Assembly (NCBI RefSeq): GCF_036192275.1
Contig: NZ_CP108088.1
Location: 5,767,501-5,831,500 of the forward strand
Origin: Streptomyces sp. NBC_00250
Lineage (GTDB): Bacteria; Actinomycetota; Actinomycetes; Streptomycetales; Streptomycetaceae
Direction of reading: 5' to 3'
Length of the DNA stretch: 64,000 nt
The notes under the pieces are model-generated. The model had not been told where the DNA came from. It did not search any database and worked only from the letters and a program-made list of their open reading frames with translations. This document shows positions 26,943 to 35,565 of the stretch, piece by piece; the first letter of the stretch is position 1; each line of letters starts with the position of its first letter. Position numbers and translations under genes: made by a program.

Positions 26943-27413
26943 TCACTTATCCGTAGCCTGACCGTTCCCTTGGAGGCGCTTCGGGGCGGTGCGCCTCAGT
27001 CGCTCCCGGTCCACCGTCGCGTGTACTGCCGCCGCGACCTCGTCCGCCGGCATGTGCTCCCAGAAGCGCAGGACCACCCATCCCTGAGCCTTGAGATGTT
27101 CGGTCGTCTCCTCGTCGCGAGCCATGTTGCGGTCCAGCTTCTGCCTCCACCACTCGGCATTCGCCTTCGGCTGCGTGGCGTGCTCGGGGCAGCCGTGCCA
27201 GAAGCAGCCGTCGATCAGCACGGCCACCTTGACGGAAGTGAAGGCGACGTCGATCCGCCGTCGGGCCATGCCAGGCACCGGAAGCTCGACGCGGTAGCGC
27301 AGGCCGGCCGCATGGAGCAGGCGACGAACCGAGAGCTCGGCGGCGGTGTTCTTGCTGGCCTGCCTGCTCATGCGGGCCGAGACGGCGGGGGAGGACGGAA
27401 CGGCTTCGGACAC
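26943..27413 (-). CDS. vsr: Very short patch repair endonuclease (Vsr family)
   Basis: 156 residues from GTG 27413, or 142 from the ATG at 27371 where homology begins (MSRQASKNTAAELSVRR). Family hallmarks: RYRVELPVPGMARRRIDVAF with the catalytic Asp, VAVLIDGCFWHGCPEH, and a C-terminal VLRFWEHM. Vsr nicks T:G mismatches left by deamination of 5-methylcytosine and so accompanies C5-methyltransferases; here it lies 542 bases upstream of one on the same strand. In defence islands Vsr-like nucleases may instead act as the cutting component. The catalytic residues look intact. Confidence 0.88.
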   Translation of the reverse strand: MSEAVPSSPAVSARMSRQASKNTAAELSVRRLLHAAGLRYRVELPVPGMARRRIDVAFTSVKVAVLIDGCFWHGCPEHATQPKANAEWWRQKLDRNMARDEETTEHLKAQGWVVLRFWEHMPADEVAAAVHATVDRERLRRTAPKRLQGNGQATDK

Positions 27414-27440
27414 ACCTGCATTGTGCCGGAGGTTCGCTGA

Positions 27441-28439
27441 TCACTCCGCCCCGTGGCACTCCCCGTAACCGCGCGACGACCCGCACCAGCACTCCTCCCC
27501 CCGCGCCGGCGGCCACCCCACCGCGCGCCCTCGGGCCGCCAACGTCGTTGCGTACTGCGGGAGCAGGTCCGCGTTCGACGGACGGGTGGATTCTGAGGCG
27601 GCGAAGGCTTCGTAGGAGGGGACTGTGGCGCGGACGGTGCCTAGGTTGGGGGTGCCTGCCTGGGAGAGTTCGCGGAGGGACGCTTCGATGTCTGTCAGGT
27701 GTGCCCGGTACGTGGGGTACTCCGCCTCTAGTTCCGGGTACGCGGCCAGCAGTTCGTCCAGTTCCGGTTCCGGCCAGTGCAGGACCGCCACAGGGAACGG
27801 GCGGGACAGGGCCGTGCGGTATGTGCCCAGTTCTGAGCGGAGCCTCGCGATTTCCGCCTGGAGTTCCGCCGGGTCCTCCGAGCCCAGCGCCCACAGGCGC
27901 TTCGGGTCGTGGAGTTCGTCCAGGGGGACGGCGCCCGTGTGCAGCCGGTCCGCGAGTACGTCCTCGTCGTCGTGCGGCAGCGCCAGCATCCTGCGGATCC
28001 GGTGGCGGGTGATCACCAGCGACTGGGTCGCATGGGGGAGGTCCTCCGACTCCGCCACCAGGAGTGCCGCCGCCTCCGTCAGCATCGACTCCGCCGCCTC
28101 CAGCTCGTCGTGCGCCTCCAGCGTCTCCGCCGTGATCTCCCACGGGGCCGCCTCCGCCGGCCGCGCCCTCCGGACGCCGTCGATGATCGCCCGGGCCTCG
28201 GCCTCGTGGCCGTACTCCCACAGGTTCGCCGCCTTCAGCGCCCTGATCAGGTGCGGGTTCGCCGGCGCGGGGGACAGCAGAGAGTCGTAGAGGGCCGTGG
28301 CCGCCGGGCGGTCGCCCGCCAGTTCAAGGTGGGCCGCGGCCTGGAGGAGCAGCGGCTCCCGATCCTCCGGGTACTGCGCGGCGGTGCGCAGCAGGCGCTC
28401 GGCTTCGGTGGCGTGGGCGGAAGGCGTGTCGGGGCGCAT
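27441..28439 (-). CDS. Tetratricopeptide-like protein with C-terminal SEC-C zinc motif
   Basis: 332 residues. ATG 28439 is chosen because GGTGGAG lies just upstream; a GTG at 28448 is possible. Residues 10-165 are helical repeats (LLLQAAAHLELAGDRPAATALYDSL). The middle is acidic. The end carries a SEC-C metal-binding motif, GEECWCGSSRGYGECHG, with the expected C-x-C-x8-C-H spacing. SEC-C modules bind zinc and appear in SecA and in many proteins of unknown role. It marks the return to ordinary chromosomal genes right of the defence locus and diverges from the sortase gene. Confidence 0.8.
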   Translation of the reverse strand: MRPDTPSAHATEAERLLRTAAQYPEDREPLLLQAAAHLELAGDRPAATALYDSLLSPAPANPHLIRALKAANLWEYGHEAEARAIIDGVRRARPAEAAPWEITAETLEAHDELEAAESMLTEAAALLVAESEDLPHATQSLVITRHRIRRMLALPHDDEDVLADRLHTGAVPLDELHDPKRLWALGSEDPAELQAEIARLRSELGTYRTALSRPFPVAVLHWPEPELDELLAAYPELEAEYPTYRAHLTDIEASLRELSQAGTPNLGTVRATVPSYEAFAASESTRPSNADLLPQYATTLAARGRAVGWPPARGEECWCGSSRGYGECHGAE

Positions 28440-28526
28440 ACGCTCCACCGTACTGCTGTACGTGCCTGGAGAGTTGGCGCCTCAGCGCTTATCGTGCCCC
28501 GCGTGCGGGCCAGAGCAGGGGAGCGG

Positions 28527-29331
28527 GTGCCGGTCGTCGTCCAGTCGCGAGGACGGCGCCGTACGGGTGCCCGGATGCTGTGGATGTGCGCCGAGACCGT
28601 CGTCACCTGTGGCGTTGTCCTTCTGCTCCTCGTCGTCCACCAGCTCTGGTGGACCAACCAGGAGGCCCGCGCCCAGGCCCGCGAGCAAGTGCGTGTGCTT
28701 GAGCGGGAGTGGGACATCTCTCCCCCCGTTGATTCGCCCGTGGATTCCCCTGCCGGTGCATCCGCCAGTCTCCCTGTCCCTCCCTCCGTCGAGCCTTCCC
28801 TCGATGGTTCTGCGGGGGTCGGTGGGGTTCCTGGCGGTGACACCTCTCGTGCGCCGAGCCAAACCCGGCCCCCCCGCCCCCTCCTCCTCGGACGCTTTCG
28901 CCGTTCTCCGTATCCCCCGTCTCGGCCTCACCGCCCCCGTCGCCCACGGCGTCTCCAAGCGGTCCGTCCTCGACAAGGGGTACGTCGGGCACTACCCCGG
29001 CACCGCCACCCCCGGCCGGGCAGGGAACTTCGCGCTCGCCGGGCACCGGAACACCCACGGCGAGCCCTTCCGGTACCTCAACCGGCTGGCGAAGGGCGAC
29101 GAGATCTCCGTACGGACCCGGGACGCCACGTACACCTACCGCGTCGACCAGATCCTGCCCCGCACCGCTCCCCGTGACGTGGGGGTCATCCGGGCCGTGC
29201 CCCGGTCGCTCGTCAAGCCCTCGTACGGGTACGAGGCTCCCGGCGCCTATCTCACCCTCACCACCTGCACCCCCGAATTCAGCAGCGCCTATCGGCTTGT
29301 GGTGTGGGCGAAGTTGGTCTCTGCGGGGTGA
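28527..29331 (+). pseudogene. Class E sortase with a one-base frameshift in a C7 run
   Basis: The 5' part reads from GTG 28527 (GGGGAG four bases upstream): a basic tail, membrane anchor VVTCGVVLLLLVVHQLWW and stalk VRVLEREWD. The catalytic part lies in the +1 frame: VLRIPRLGLTAPV, NFALAGHRNTHGEPF with the catalytic His, and LTLTTCTPEFSSAYR with the catalytic Cys and Arg. The two join if one C is removed from the C7 run at 28869-28875, giving SQTRPPAPSSSDAFAVL. Class E sortases attach LAxTG surface proteins to peptidoglycan. Either this copy is inactivated, or the run is a sequencing error or phase-variable switch. A possible substrate is encoded at 36874. Confidence 0.8.
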
Positions 29332-29354
29332 TCTGACGCCCGTCCGCCGTCGTC

Positions 29355-30953
29355 TTAGTGCTGCTGGGCGGGGCTTCGTCGGTGTCGTCGTGCCAGTGCG
29401 AGGGTGAGTGCGGCGCCCGTGAGGGCCAGGGCCGCCGACACCAGGACCGCGGTGTCCGGGCCCGTTCCCGTCGTCGCGAGGGCCAGCATCAGGGCCACGC
29501 CCGCCGAGGAACCGATGTAGCGCGCCGTGTTGTTGGCGCCCGAGCCCATCGCCGCCCGCTCCGGCGGCACGGAGTCGACCGCGAGGCGCGGCAGGGCGGC
29601 GTTCAGGAGGCCGCTTCCCGCGCCCGCGACCAGGAGGCCCGACAGGAGGCGGGGCCAGGAGTCCGCCGGGCCTGCCAGCCCGCCGAGCAGGGCCAGGACC
29701 CCCGCCGCCGACAGGGCGAAACCCAGGGCCAGTTGGTACGGGGCCGAGAGCCGGCCCGCGAGCCGGCGGGCCTGCAGGGCCACCACGAACGCCGTGCCCG
29801 ACCAGAGCACGAACAGCCACGCCGCGCCCAGCGGCGACATCCCGCCCCCGGCCTGGAGCAGCGCCGGCACGACGCTGAACAGGCCGATCACCGCAAGGCC
29901 CGTGAACAGCGCCCCCAGCGTCGATGCCAGGAACGCGGGCCGCCGCAGCAGCGCCAGGTCCACCATGGGCGTACGGCTCCGGTGCTCGACCGCCACGAAC
30001 AGTGCCGTCAGTGCGAGGGAGGCGAGCAGGAGCAGGCCCACGTGCGGGCGCAGCCAGCCGTCCCGGCCGAGGGTGAGTGCCGTGAGCAGGGCCGCCAGGG
30101 CCAGACCGAGGGCTGTCGCGCCCGCGATGTCCGGACGCGGACGCGGCCGACGGCGGGAGCCCGACCCCGACCCCGACCCCGACCCCGAGCCCGACTCCGA
30201 GCCCGACTCCGAGCCCGACTCCGAGCCCGACCCCGAGCCCGACCCCGACCCCGACTCCGAGCCCGACTCCGAGCCCGACCCCGAGCCCGACCCCGAGCCC
30301 GACGCCGACCCCGACTCCGAGCCCGACCCCGACCGCTCCGGTGCCGCTTCGTCAGTCCTCAGCAGTCGCGACCCCGCCGCCGCGATCACGAGGGCCGCAG
30401 CGCCCAGCACCTCGTAGGCGAGGCGCCAGTCCACCAGACTCAGCACTCCCGCGAGCAGCGGGCCCAGCGCGATGCCGGCGCTGACGGACGCGCCCCAGAC
30501 GCCGGTCGCCCTGATCCGGTCCCGGCCCGCCGGGTACGCGTGGGCCAGCAGGCCGAGGCTGCCTGCGAGGACCGCCGCGCTCGCCGCGCCCTGCGCGATC
30601 CGGGCCGCGGTGAAGCCGGCCGTGGAGCCCGCGAACGCGCCGAGCGCGGTGGTGACGCCGAGAGCGAGGGTGCCGAGCAGGAAGACCCGGCGGCGCCCGT
30701 GCGCGTCGGCGAGGCTGCCGGCCACCAGGAGGAGGACGGCGAGGCCGAGCGGGGTGCCGTTGAGCAGCCAGGCCTGGGCCGAGGCCGGGGTCCCGAACGC
30801 GGTGGCCATGTCGGGGAGGGTGAGCATCGGGGCCGTGTAGTTCATCAGCGCGACGGCGGTGGCCGCGGCGGTGACGGCGAGCGCGGCCCGGGGGCGGGTG
30901 CCGTGGGGCGGGGCTGAGGCGTCGGCGTCGGTGGTGGACGCGAGCTGGGGCAT
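29355..30953 (-). CDS. MFS multidrug-type exporter with Ser/Gly/Glu repeat loop
   Basis: 532 residues from ATG 30953 (GGAGG eight bases upstream). Major-facilitator exporter of the 14-helix drug-proton antiporter type: first-loop motif [16 protein letters not shown] and motif-C-like [22 protein letters not shown] run of about 60 residues made only of Ser, Gly, Glu and one Ala sits in the large cytoplasmic loop after the sixth helix (DNA 30157-30336). The rest of the protein is normal. It diverges from an HxlR regulator with two inverted repeats between them, which suggests inducible efflux. Confidence 0.88.
   Translation of the reverse strand: MPQLASTTDADASAPPHGTRPRAALAVTAAATAVALMNYTAPMLTLPDMATAFGTPASAQAWLLNGTPLGLAVLLLVAGSLADAHGRRRVFLLGTLALGVTTALGAFAGSTAGFTAARIAQGAASAAVLAGSLGLLAHAYPAGRDRIRATGVWGASVSAGIALGPLLAGVLSLVDWRLAYEVLGAAALVIAAAGSRLLRTDEAAPERSGSGSESGSASGSGSGSGSGSESGSESGSGSGSGSGSESGSESGSESGSGSGSGSGSGSRRRPRPRPDIAGATALGLALAALLTALTLGRDGWLRPHVGLLLLASLALTALFVAVEHRSRTPMVDLALLRRPAFLASTLGALFTGLAVIGLFSVVPALLQAGGGMSPLGAAWLFVLWSGTAFVVALQARRLAGRLSAPYQLALGFALSAAGVLALLGGLAGPADSWPRLLSGLLVAGAGSGLLNAALPRLAVDSVPPERAAMGSGANNTARYIGSSAGVALMLALATTGTGPDTAVLVSAALALTGAALTLALARRHRRSPAQQH
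30157..30336. repeat. Hexanucleotide microsatellite in the MFS gene
   Basis: About 180 bases of CCCGAC / CCCGAG / TCCGAG hexamers on the plus strand, roughly 30 units, read on the minus strand as alternating Gly-Ser and Glu-Ser pairs. Length changes in multiples of six would keep the frame. Such a long perfect-frame tract in a transporter loop is unusual and likely variable between strains. Confidence 0.85.
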
Positions 30954-30974
30954 GGCAGGGACCTCCACCCGTCG

Positions 30975-31035
30975 GTTCGGTGAACGAACTCTTCAGTGAA
31001 GACTCAACGTACCAGGAAGGTTCGGTCAATGAACC
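30975..31035. promoter_or_regulatory. Two inverted-repeat operators between MFS and HxlR genes
   Basis: Site 1 GTTCGGTGAACGAAC (30975-30989) has arms GTTCG/CGAAC. Site 2 GGTTCGGTCAATGAACC (31019-31035) has arms GGTTC/GAACC. They share GTTCGGT-AA-GAAC, lie 44 bases apart centre to centre (about four helical turns), and fill the 103-base divergent gap. They are the natural binding sites for the HxlR-type protein encoded at 31057. Confidence 0.6.
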
Positions 31036-31056
31036 TGGGTTGGGTACGATGGCCCC

Positions 31057-31587
31057 ATGGCTCTCGGCAAGGACTACGCCCACCAGCAGTGCTCCATCGC
31101 CCGCGCCCTCGAAGTCATCGGTGAGCGCTGGACCCTTCTCGTCGTCCGCGACGCCTTCTACGGCGTCCGCCGCTACAACGACTTCCTCGTCCATCTCGGC
31201 GCCCCCCGCGCCGTCCTCGCCGCCCGCCTCCAGGCCCTCGTCGAGGCCGGCGTCCTCGACCGGCGGCGCTACCAGGAGTCGCCCCCGCGGGACGAGTACG
31301 TGCTCACCGAACGCGGGCTCGCCCTCTGGCCCGTCCTGCGGTCGCTCGGCGCCTGGGGCCGGGCCGAGGTCCCCGGAGCCGTACCGGTACGCCACTTCCA
31401 CCACGCCGACTGCGGCACCGAACTCGGTCCGTACGGCGAATGCCCGGCCTGCCGCGTCCCCGTACCGCCCGCCGACGTCGAGATGCGGCCCGGCGCCGGG
31501 CTCGACCGGGACCCCGCCGACCCGGTCAGCCGCGCCCTCCTCGGCCCCCGCCGCCTCCTCGTCGCCCTGGACCACGCGAAATTCTGA
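31057..31587 (+). CDS. HxlR-family transcriptional regulator
   Basis: 176 residues from ATG 31057. Winged-helix of the HxlR type: CSIARALEVIGERWTLLVVRDAFYG, with the family's N-terminal Cys, then RRYNDFLVHLGAPRAVLAARL as recognition region and YVLTERGLALWPVL as wing. The C-terminal part has four Cys (CGTELGPYGECPAC) that could bind zinc, a feature of longer HxlR proteins. It probably controls the divergent MFS exporter and itself via the two GTTCGGT sites. Confidence 0.88.
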   Translation: MALGKDYAHQQCSIARALEVIGERWTLLVVRDAFYGVRRYNDFLVHLGAPRAVLAARLQALVEAGVLDRRRYQESPPRDEYVLTERGLALWPVLRSLGAWGRAEVPGAVPVRHFHHADCGTELGPYGECPACRVPVPPADVEMRPGAGLDRDPADPVSRALLGPRRLLVALDHAKF

Positions 31588-31674
31588 ACACGGCCCGAGT
31601 GCGGGAACTCCTGAGCCGCTCCGTACGTCCTCTCGATGAGAAACCGCGTGACACGGGAGAGAGGAGGTGGCCGA

Positions 31675-31971
31675 ATGACGACCAGCAGCCTTGCTCTGCG
31701 CGTCCTCGCGCCGCTGTTCTTCCTCCTCGCCCTCGCCGACCTCCTCCTCTCCGACGGCGGTGGCGTCTCCGCCGCCGTCGCGCTCGCCGCGACCACCGTC
31801 GTCTGCGCCCTGTTCGGAGCCCGTACGGCCCCGGCCGTGCCCCGCACCGCCGTCCGTACCGCCATCCGCGACCGTGAGCGGCGCACCGCCTTCCTGCCCC
31901 AGCGCGACCCCGACGCCGCAGGGCGTCGCAGACCCCGCGCTCCCGGCCGTCCCCTCCTGACGGCCGCGTAG
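31675..31971 (+). CDS. Small membrane protein, DUF6412-like
   Basis: 98 residues from ATG 31675 with an excellent GAGGAGGTGG ribosome site. Two hydrophobic segments (LRVLAPLFFLLALADLLL; AAVALAATTVVCALFGA), then a basic RDRERRTAFLPQRDPDA tail. In Streptomyces this protein commonly precedes a YidC paralogue, as here; I recall the family as DUF6412. Function unknown, possibly linked to membrane-protein insertion. Confidence 0.7.
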   Translation: MTTSSLALRVLAPLFFLLALADLLLSDGGGVSAAVALAATTVVCALFGARTAPAVPRTAVRTAIRDRERRTAFLPQRDPDAAGRRRPRAPGRPLLTAA

Positions 31972-32084
31972 GGAGCCCCCGCACCACCTCACCCCGGACA
32001 CGCTCACCGGGCATCCCCGCGCGGATCCGTCATGCCGAGACCCGACATCTCCCCGGCACGACGAGACCCCACGGAGGGCTCCCC

Positions 32085-32825
32085 TTGTCCGTCATCCTTT
32101 CCGCCTTCGGCTCCCTGGTCGAGCGGCTCGCCGACCTGCTCCAGCCGCTCTTCGCCACCACCGCCACGGCCGCCGCGATCGTCCTCTTCACGATGCTCGT
32201 ACGGCTCGCGATCCATCCGCTGTCCCGGGCCTCGGCCCGTGGCCAGAAGGCGCGCACCCGGATCGCGCCGGAGCTCGCCGCGCTCCGCAAGAAGCACGCG
32301 AAGAACCCCGAGCGGCTGCGGAAGGCGGTGACGGAGCTGCACGCGCGGGAGAAGGTCTCGCCGTTCGCCGGGATCCTGCCCAGCCTGCTCCAGGCGCCCG
32401 CGTTCCTGCTCATGTACCACCTGTTCGCCGGCGACCGGATGGCCGGGCACACCCTCCTCGCCGCCCCGCTCGGCGACCACTGGGCCGACGCCCTCTCGCA
32501 CGGCGGTGTCCTCGGCCCGGCCGGACGGGTCTACCTCGTCCTCTTCGCGCTCGTCGCCGCCGTCGCCACGTTCACGTACCGGCGCACGAAGGCGCAGCTC
32601 GCCGCCCAGCCCCTCGACCTGGGGCAGCCCACACCGGGTGCGGGTGCCATCGCCAAGGTGATGCCGCTGCTCTCCTTCGCCACCCTGATCACGGTCGCCG
32701 TCGTCCCCCTCGCCGCCGCCCTCTACGTCGTCACCAGCACCACCTGGACCGCCGTCGAACGGGCCCTTCTCTTCCGGGAGCGGGGCGAGAAGGAGCGGTC
32801 CGCGCCCGTTGCTACTCGCGCGTAA
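32085..32825 (+). CDS. YidC/Oxa1-family membrane protein insertase paralogue (TTG start)
   Basis: 246 residues from a rare TTG at 32085, preceded by GGAGGG. Oxa1/YidC core: IVLFTMLVRLAIHPLSRASARGQ with the family Arg in the first core helix, ELHAREKVSPFAGILPSLLQ, MPLLSFATLITVAVVPLAAALY, and a basic tail. Shorter than a primary YidC and lacking the large periplasmic domain, so it is a paralogue. The SD and start codon can pair with GGGAGCCC at the end of the preceding gene (31971-31978), hinting at translational control. Confidence 0.85.
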   Translation: MSVILSAFGSLVERLADLLQPLFATTATAAAIVLFTMLVRLAIHPLSRASARGQKARTRIAPELAALRKKHAKNPERLRKAVTELHAREKVSPFAGILPSLLQAPAFLLMYHLFAGDRMAGHTLLAAPLGDHWADALSHGGVLGPAGRVYLVLFALVAAVATFTYRRTKAQLAAQPLDLGQPTPGAGAIAKVMPLLSFATLITVAVVPLAAALYVVTSTTWTAVERALLFRERGEKERSAPVATRA

Positions 32826-32963
32826 GGGTCCAGTGGCTGAACGGGGTCTTGCAGAGTGACCCGTTCTCTTGGAGGATCGACCAATCCTCCGATGGCCGCA
32901 CTCCATCGGCCGGGGTACCTCAGGGCCCTTTCCCGGGCCCGCCTCGACCACAGGGAGAAGTCC

Positions 32964-33821
32964 ATGAAGCTGCTGCGTGTCGGCCCGCCGGGAGCCGAGC
33001 GTCCCGCCCTGCTCGACCGGGACGGGACGCTTCGCGACCTGTCCGCGCTGGTCGACGACATCGACGGCAGTCTGCTCGCCGACGCCTCCGCCCTCGACCG
33101 GGTACGGGCGGCCGCCGGTGCCGGTGTGCTGCCCGCGCTCGACGCGACCGGGCTGCGCGTCGGCCCGCCCGTCGCCCGGATCGGCAAGGTCGTGTGCATC
33201 GGGCTGAACTACCACGGGCACGCCGCCGAGACCGGCCAGGCCACCCCCGCCGAGCCCGTCGTCTTCCTCAAGGCCGCCGACACCGTCGTCGGCCCGGACG
33301 ACACCGTGCTCGTGCCGCGCGGCTCGGTGAAGACCGACTGGGAGGTGGAGCTCGCCATCGTCATCGGCCGCACCGCCCGCTACCTGGAGACCGACGAGGA
33401 GGCCCTCGCGCACGTCGCCGGGTACGCCGTCGCCCACGACGTCTCCGAGCGCGAGTTCCAGATCGAGCGCGGCGGCACCTGGGACAAGGGCAAGAACTGC
33501 GAGACCTTCAACCCCCTCGGCCCCTGGCTGGTCACCGCCGACGAAGTGCCCGACCCGCAGGCGCTCGGCCTCCGGCTCTGGGTCAACGGCGAGCTCAAGC
33601 AGGACGGGCACACCTCGGACCAGATCTTCCCGGTCGCCGAGGTCGTCCGGTACGTCAGCCGGTTCATGACCCTCTACCCGGGCGACATCATCAACACCGG
33701 CACGCCCGCGGGCGTCGCCATGGGGCAGCCGGAGCCCAAGCCGTACCTGCGCCCCGGTGACGTCGTCGAGCTGGAGGTCGACGGGCTCGGCCGGCAGCGC
33801 CAGGAGCTCAAGGGCGCCTGA
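32964..33821 (+). CDS. Fumarylacetoacetate hydrolase family protein
   Basis: 285 residues from ATG 32964 (GGGAGAAG upstream). FAH fold: IGKVVCIGLNYHGHAAETGQ, PVVFLKAADTVVGPDD, TDWEVELAIVIGRTARYL with the metal-binding acids, and IINTGTPAGVAMG. Members cleave C-C bonds of diketo acids or hydrate/decarboxylate catechol-pathway intermediates with Mg or Mn in the cytoplasm. The substrate cannot be told. It stands alone, with a promoter-sized gap upstream. Confidence 0.88.
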   Translation: MKLLRVGPPGAERPALLDRDGTLRDLSALVDDIDGSLLADASALDRVRAAAGAGVLPALDATGLRVGPPVARIGKVVCIGLNYHGHAAETGQATPAEPVVFLKAADTVVGPDDTVLVPRGSVKTDWEVELAIVIGRTARYLETDEEALAHVAGYAVAHDVSEREFQIERGGTWDKGKNCETFNPLGPWLVTADEVPDPQALGLRLWVNGELKQDGHTSDQIFPVAEVVRYVSRFMTLYPGDIINTGTPAGVAMGQPEPKPYLRPGDVVELEVDGLGRQRQELKGA

Positions 33822-33933
33822 TCCCCGATCGGCCCTTTCCCTCGTCGACCGGTGGCTGGTCGACCGGTGGGGCAGATCGTCATGGGCGCCACCGCCGTCG
33901 GTCTCGCCCTCGGCGGCGGCGCGCTCGTGATCG

Positions 33934-34419
33934 TCAGCCGGCGTCGGCGGCGCCGGACGAACCGAGCAGGCGCTCCAGCGCCTCGACGACCATGGCGTGG
34001 TCCTCGGCCTGCGGCAGCCCCGAGACCGTGACCGAGCCGATCACGCCCACGCCGTCGACCGCGACCGGGAACGCGCCGCCGTGCGCAGCGAACCGGTCGG
34101 GGTCGAGGCGCGAGGACGCCTCGAAGGTCGTCCCCTTGGCGCGGAACCGGGCGCCGACCAGGAACGAGCTCACGCCGTACCGCTCGACGACCCGTCGCTT
34201 GCGGTCGATCCAGGCGTCGTTGTCCGCGCTCGACCCCGGCAGCGCGCAGTGGAAGAGCTGCTGCGGCCCGCGCCGGATGTCGATCGCCACCGGGGCCTCC
34301 CGCTCGCGCGCCATGCCGACGAGCAGGGTGCCGAGCGTCCAGGCGTCCTCGTACGTGAACCGGGGGAGGACCAGCCGTGCTTCCTGGGCCTCCAGTTCGC
34401 TCACCTCCCGGTCGTTCAC
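33934..34419 (-). CDS. Heme-degrading domain protein (HbpS/GlcG-like, UPF0303)
   Basis: 161 residues from GTG 34419, overlapping the oxidoreductase stop by four bases. LVLPRFTYEDAWTLGTLLV starts the domain; IDIRRGPQQLFHCALPGSS, WIDRKRRVVERYGVSSFLVG and HGGAFPVAVDGVGVIGSVTVSGLPQ complete it. Relatives bind or degrade heme or act as small-molecule sensors. Co-transcribed with the Gfo/Idh-type dehydrogenase, so here it may serve that pathway instead. Confidence 0.85.
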   Translation of the reverse strand: MNDREVSELEAQEARLVLPRFTYEDAWTLGTLLVGMAREREAPVAIDIRRGPQQLFHCALPGSSADNDAWIDRKRRVVERYGVSSFLVGARFRAKGTTFEASSRLDPDRFAAHGGAFPVAVDGVGVIGSVTVSGLPQAEDHAMVVEALERLLGSSGAADAG

Positions 34420-35552
34420 AGCGCCACCGTGATTCCCTCGCGGGCGGACTTCCTCGCCGCCTCCAGGACGTCGAGCGCGGCCGCGGCCTCGTGCGCCGTC
34501 ACCGGGTTCTCGCCGGTGCCGCGCAGGGCGGCGGCGACGGCCGCGTAGTACGCCGGGTAGTCGCCCGGCAGTGATTCGACCGGGGTTCCGCCGCCGGTCA
34601 GCGGCGACTCGCCGGCGCCGAGCCGGCCCGACAGCTCCTTCGGTTCCACGCCCCACACCGCGCCCGGCACGGGCCGCAGCCCCTCGCGCAGGTCGGCCTC
34701 CTGCGGGTCGAGGCCGTACTTCACGAAGCCCGCGCGCTGCCCGAGCACCCGGAAGCGGGGGCCCAACTGGGCGGTGGTGGCGCTGACGTACAGGTGCGAG
34801 CGGACGCCGTTCGCGTGGGTGAGCGCGAGGAAGGTGTCGTCGTCGGCCTCGGCGCCCGGCCGGCGCACGTCCGACTCGGCGTACACCGAGACCACCGGGC
34901 CGAAGAGGACGAGTGCCTGGTCGACGACGTGACTGCCGAGGTCGTAGAGCAGCCCGCCGATCTCCGTGGGCGCGCCGGACTCGCGCCAGCCGCCCTTGGG
35001 CAGCGGACGCCAGCGCTCGAAGCGGGACTCGAAGCGCTGGACCTCGCCGAGCTCGTTCTCGTCGAGGAGTCGGCGGAGGGTGCGGAAGTCGTTGTCCCAG
35101 CGGCGGTTCTGGAAGACGGAGAGCAGCAGGCCCCGCTCCTCCGCGAGGGCGGCGAGAGCGCGGGCCTCGGCGGCGGTGCCGGCCAGCGGCTTGTCGACGA
35201 CGACCGGGAGGCCGGCCTCCAGGGCGGCCGTGGCGATCGCGACGTGCGTCTTGTTGGGGGAGGCGACGACGATCAGGTCGAGCTCGTCCGCCGCCCCGTC
35301 CTCCCACAGCTCCTCGGGGGTGGCGACGATCCGGACGCCGGGGTGGGCGGCGCGGGCCTCGGCGGCCCGCTCGGGGTTGCCGGTGGTGACCGCGGCGAGG
35401 ACGAGGTCCTCGGAGGCGGCGATCAGCGGGGCGTGGAAGACGGAGCCCGCGAGGCCGTAGCCGACGAGTCCGACGCGGAGGGGGGTGCGGGGGGAGGTGC
35501 CCGTCGGGCCGGGGCCGGTGACGCCCGTGCCGGTCATGTCGGTGCCAGTCAT
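34416..35552 (-). CDS. Gfo/Idh/MocA family NAD(P)-dependent oxidoreductase
   Basis: 378 residues from ATG 35552; the flexible start includes Thr/Gly-rich MTGTDMTGTGVTGPG, so a later start is possible. Rossmann motif VGLVGYGLAGSVFHAPL, ATPEELWED, IVVASPNKTHVAIATAALEAG, and the catalytic VVVDKPLAG Lys; later GGLLYDLGSHVVDQAL. These enzymes oxidise sugars, inositols or their phosphates. It is divergent from a ROK regulator across a GCAACGGTGTTGC palindrome, consistent with sugar-responsive control, and forms an operon with the UPF0303 gene. Confidence 0.88.
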   Translation of the reverse strand: MTGTDMTGTGVTGPGPTGTSPRTPLRVGLVGYGLAGSVFHAPLIAASEDLVLAAVTTGNPERAAEARAAHPGVRIVATPEELWEDGAADELDLIVVASPNKTHVAIATAALEAGLPVVVDKPLAGTAAEARALAALAEERGLLLSVFQNRRWDNDFRTLRRLLDENELGEVQRFESRFERWRPLPKGGWRESGAPTEIGGLLYDLGSHVVDQALVLFGPVVSVYAESDVRRPGAEADDDTFLALTHANGVRSHLYVSATTAQLGPRFRVLGQRAGFVKYGLDPQEADLREGLRPVPGAVWGVEPKELSGRLGAGESPLTGGGTPVESLPGDYPAYYAAVAAALRGTGENPVTAHEAAAALDVLEAARKSAREGITVAL

Positions 35553-35565
35553 GCATCTCACTTAA

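Noticed and set aside
27909..29177. 422-codon plus-strand frame
   Set aside because: The first 200 codons are antisense to the SEC-C gene; only the part from GTG 28527 to the C7 run belongs to a gene, the split sortase.
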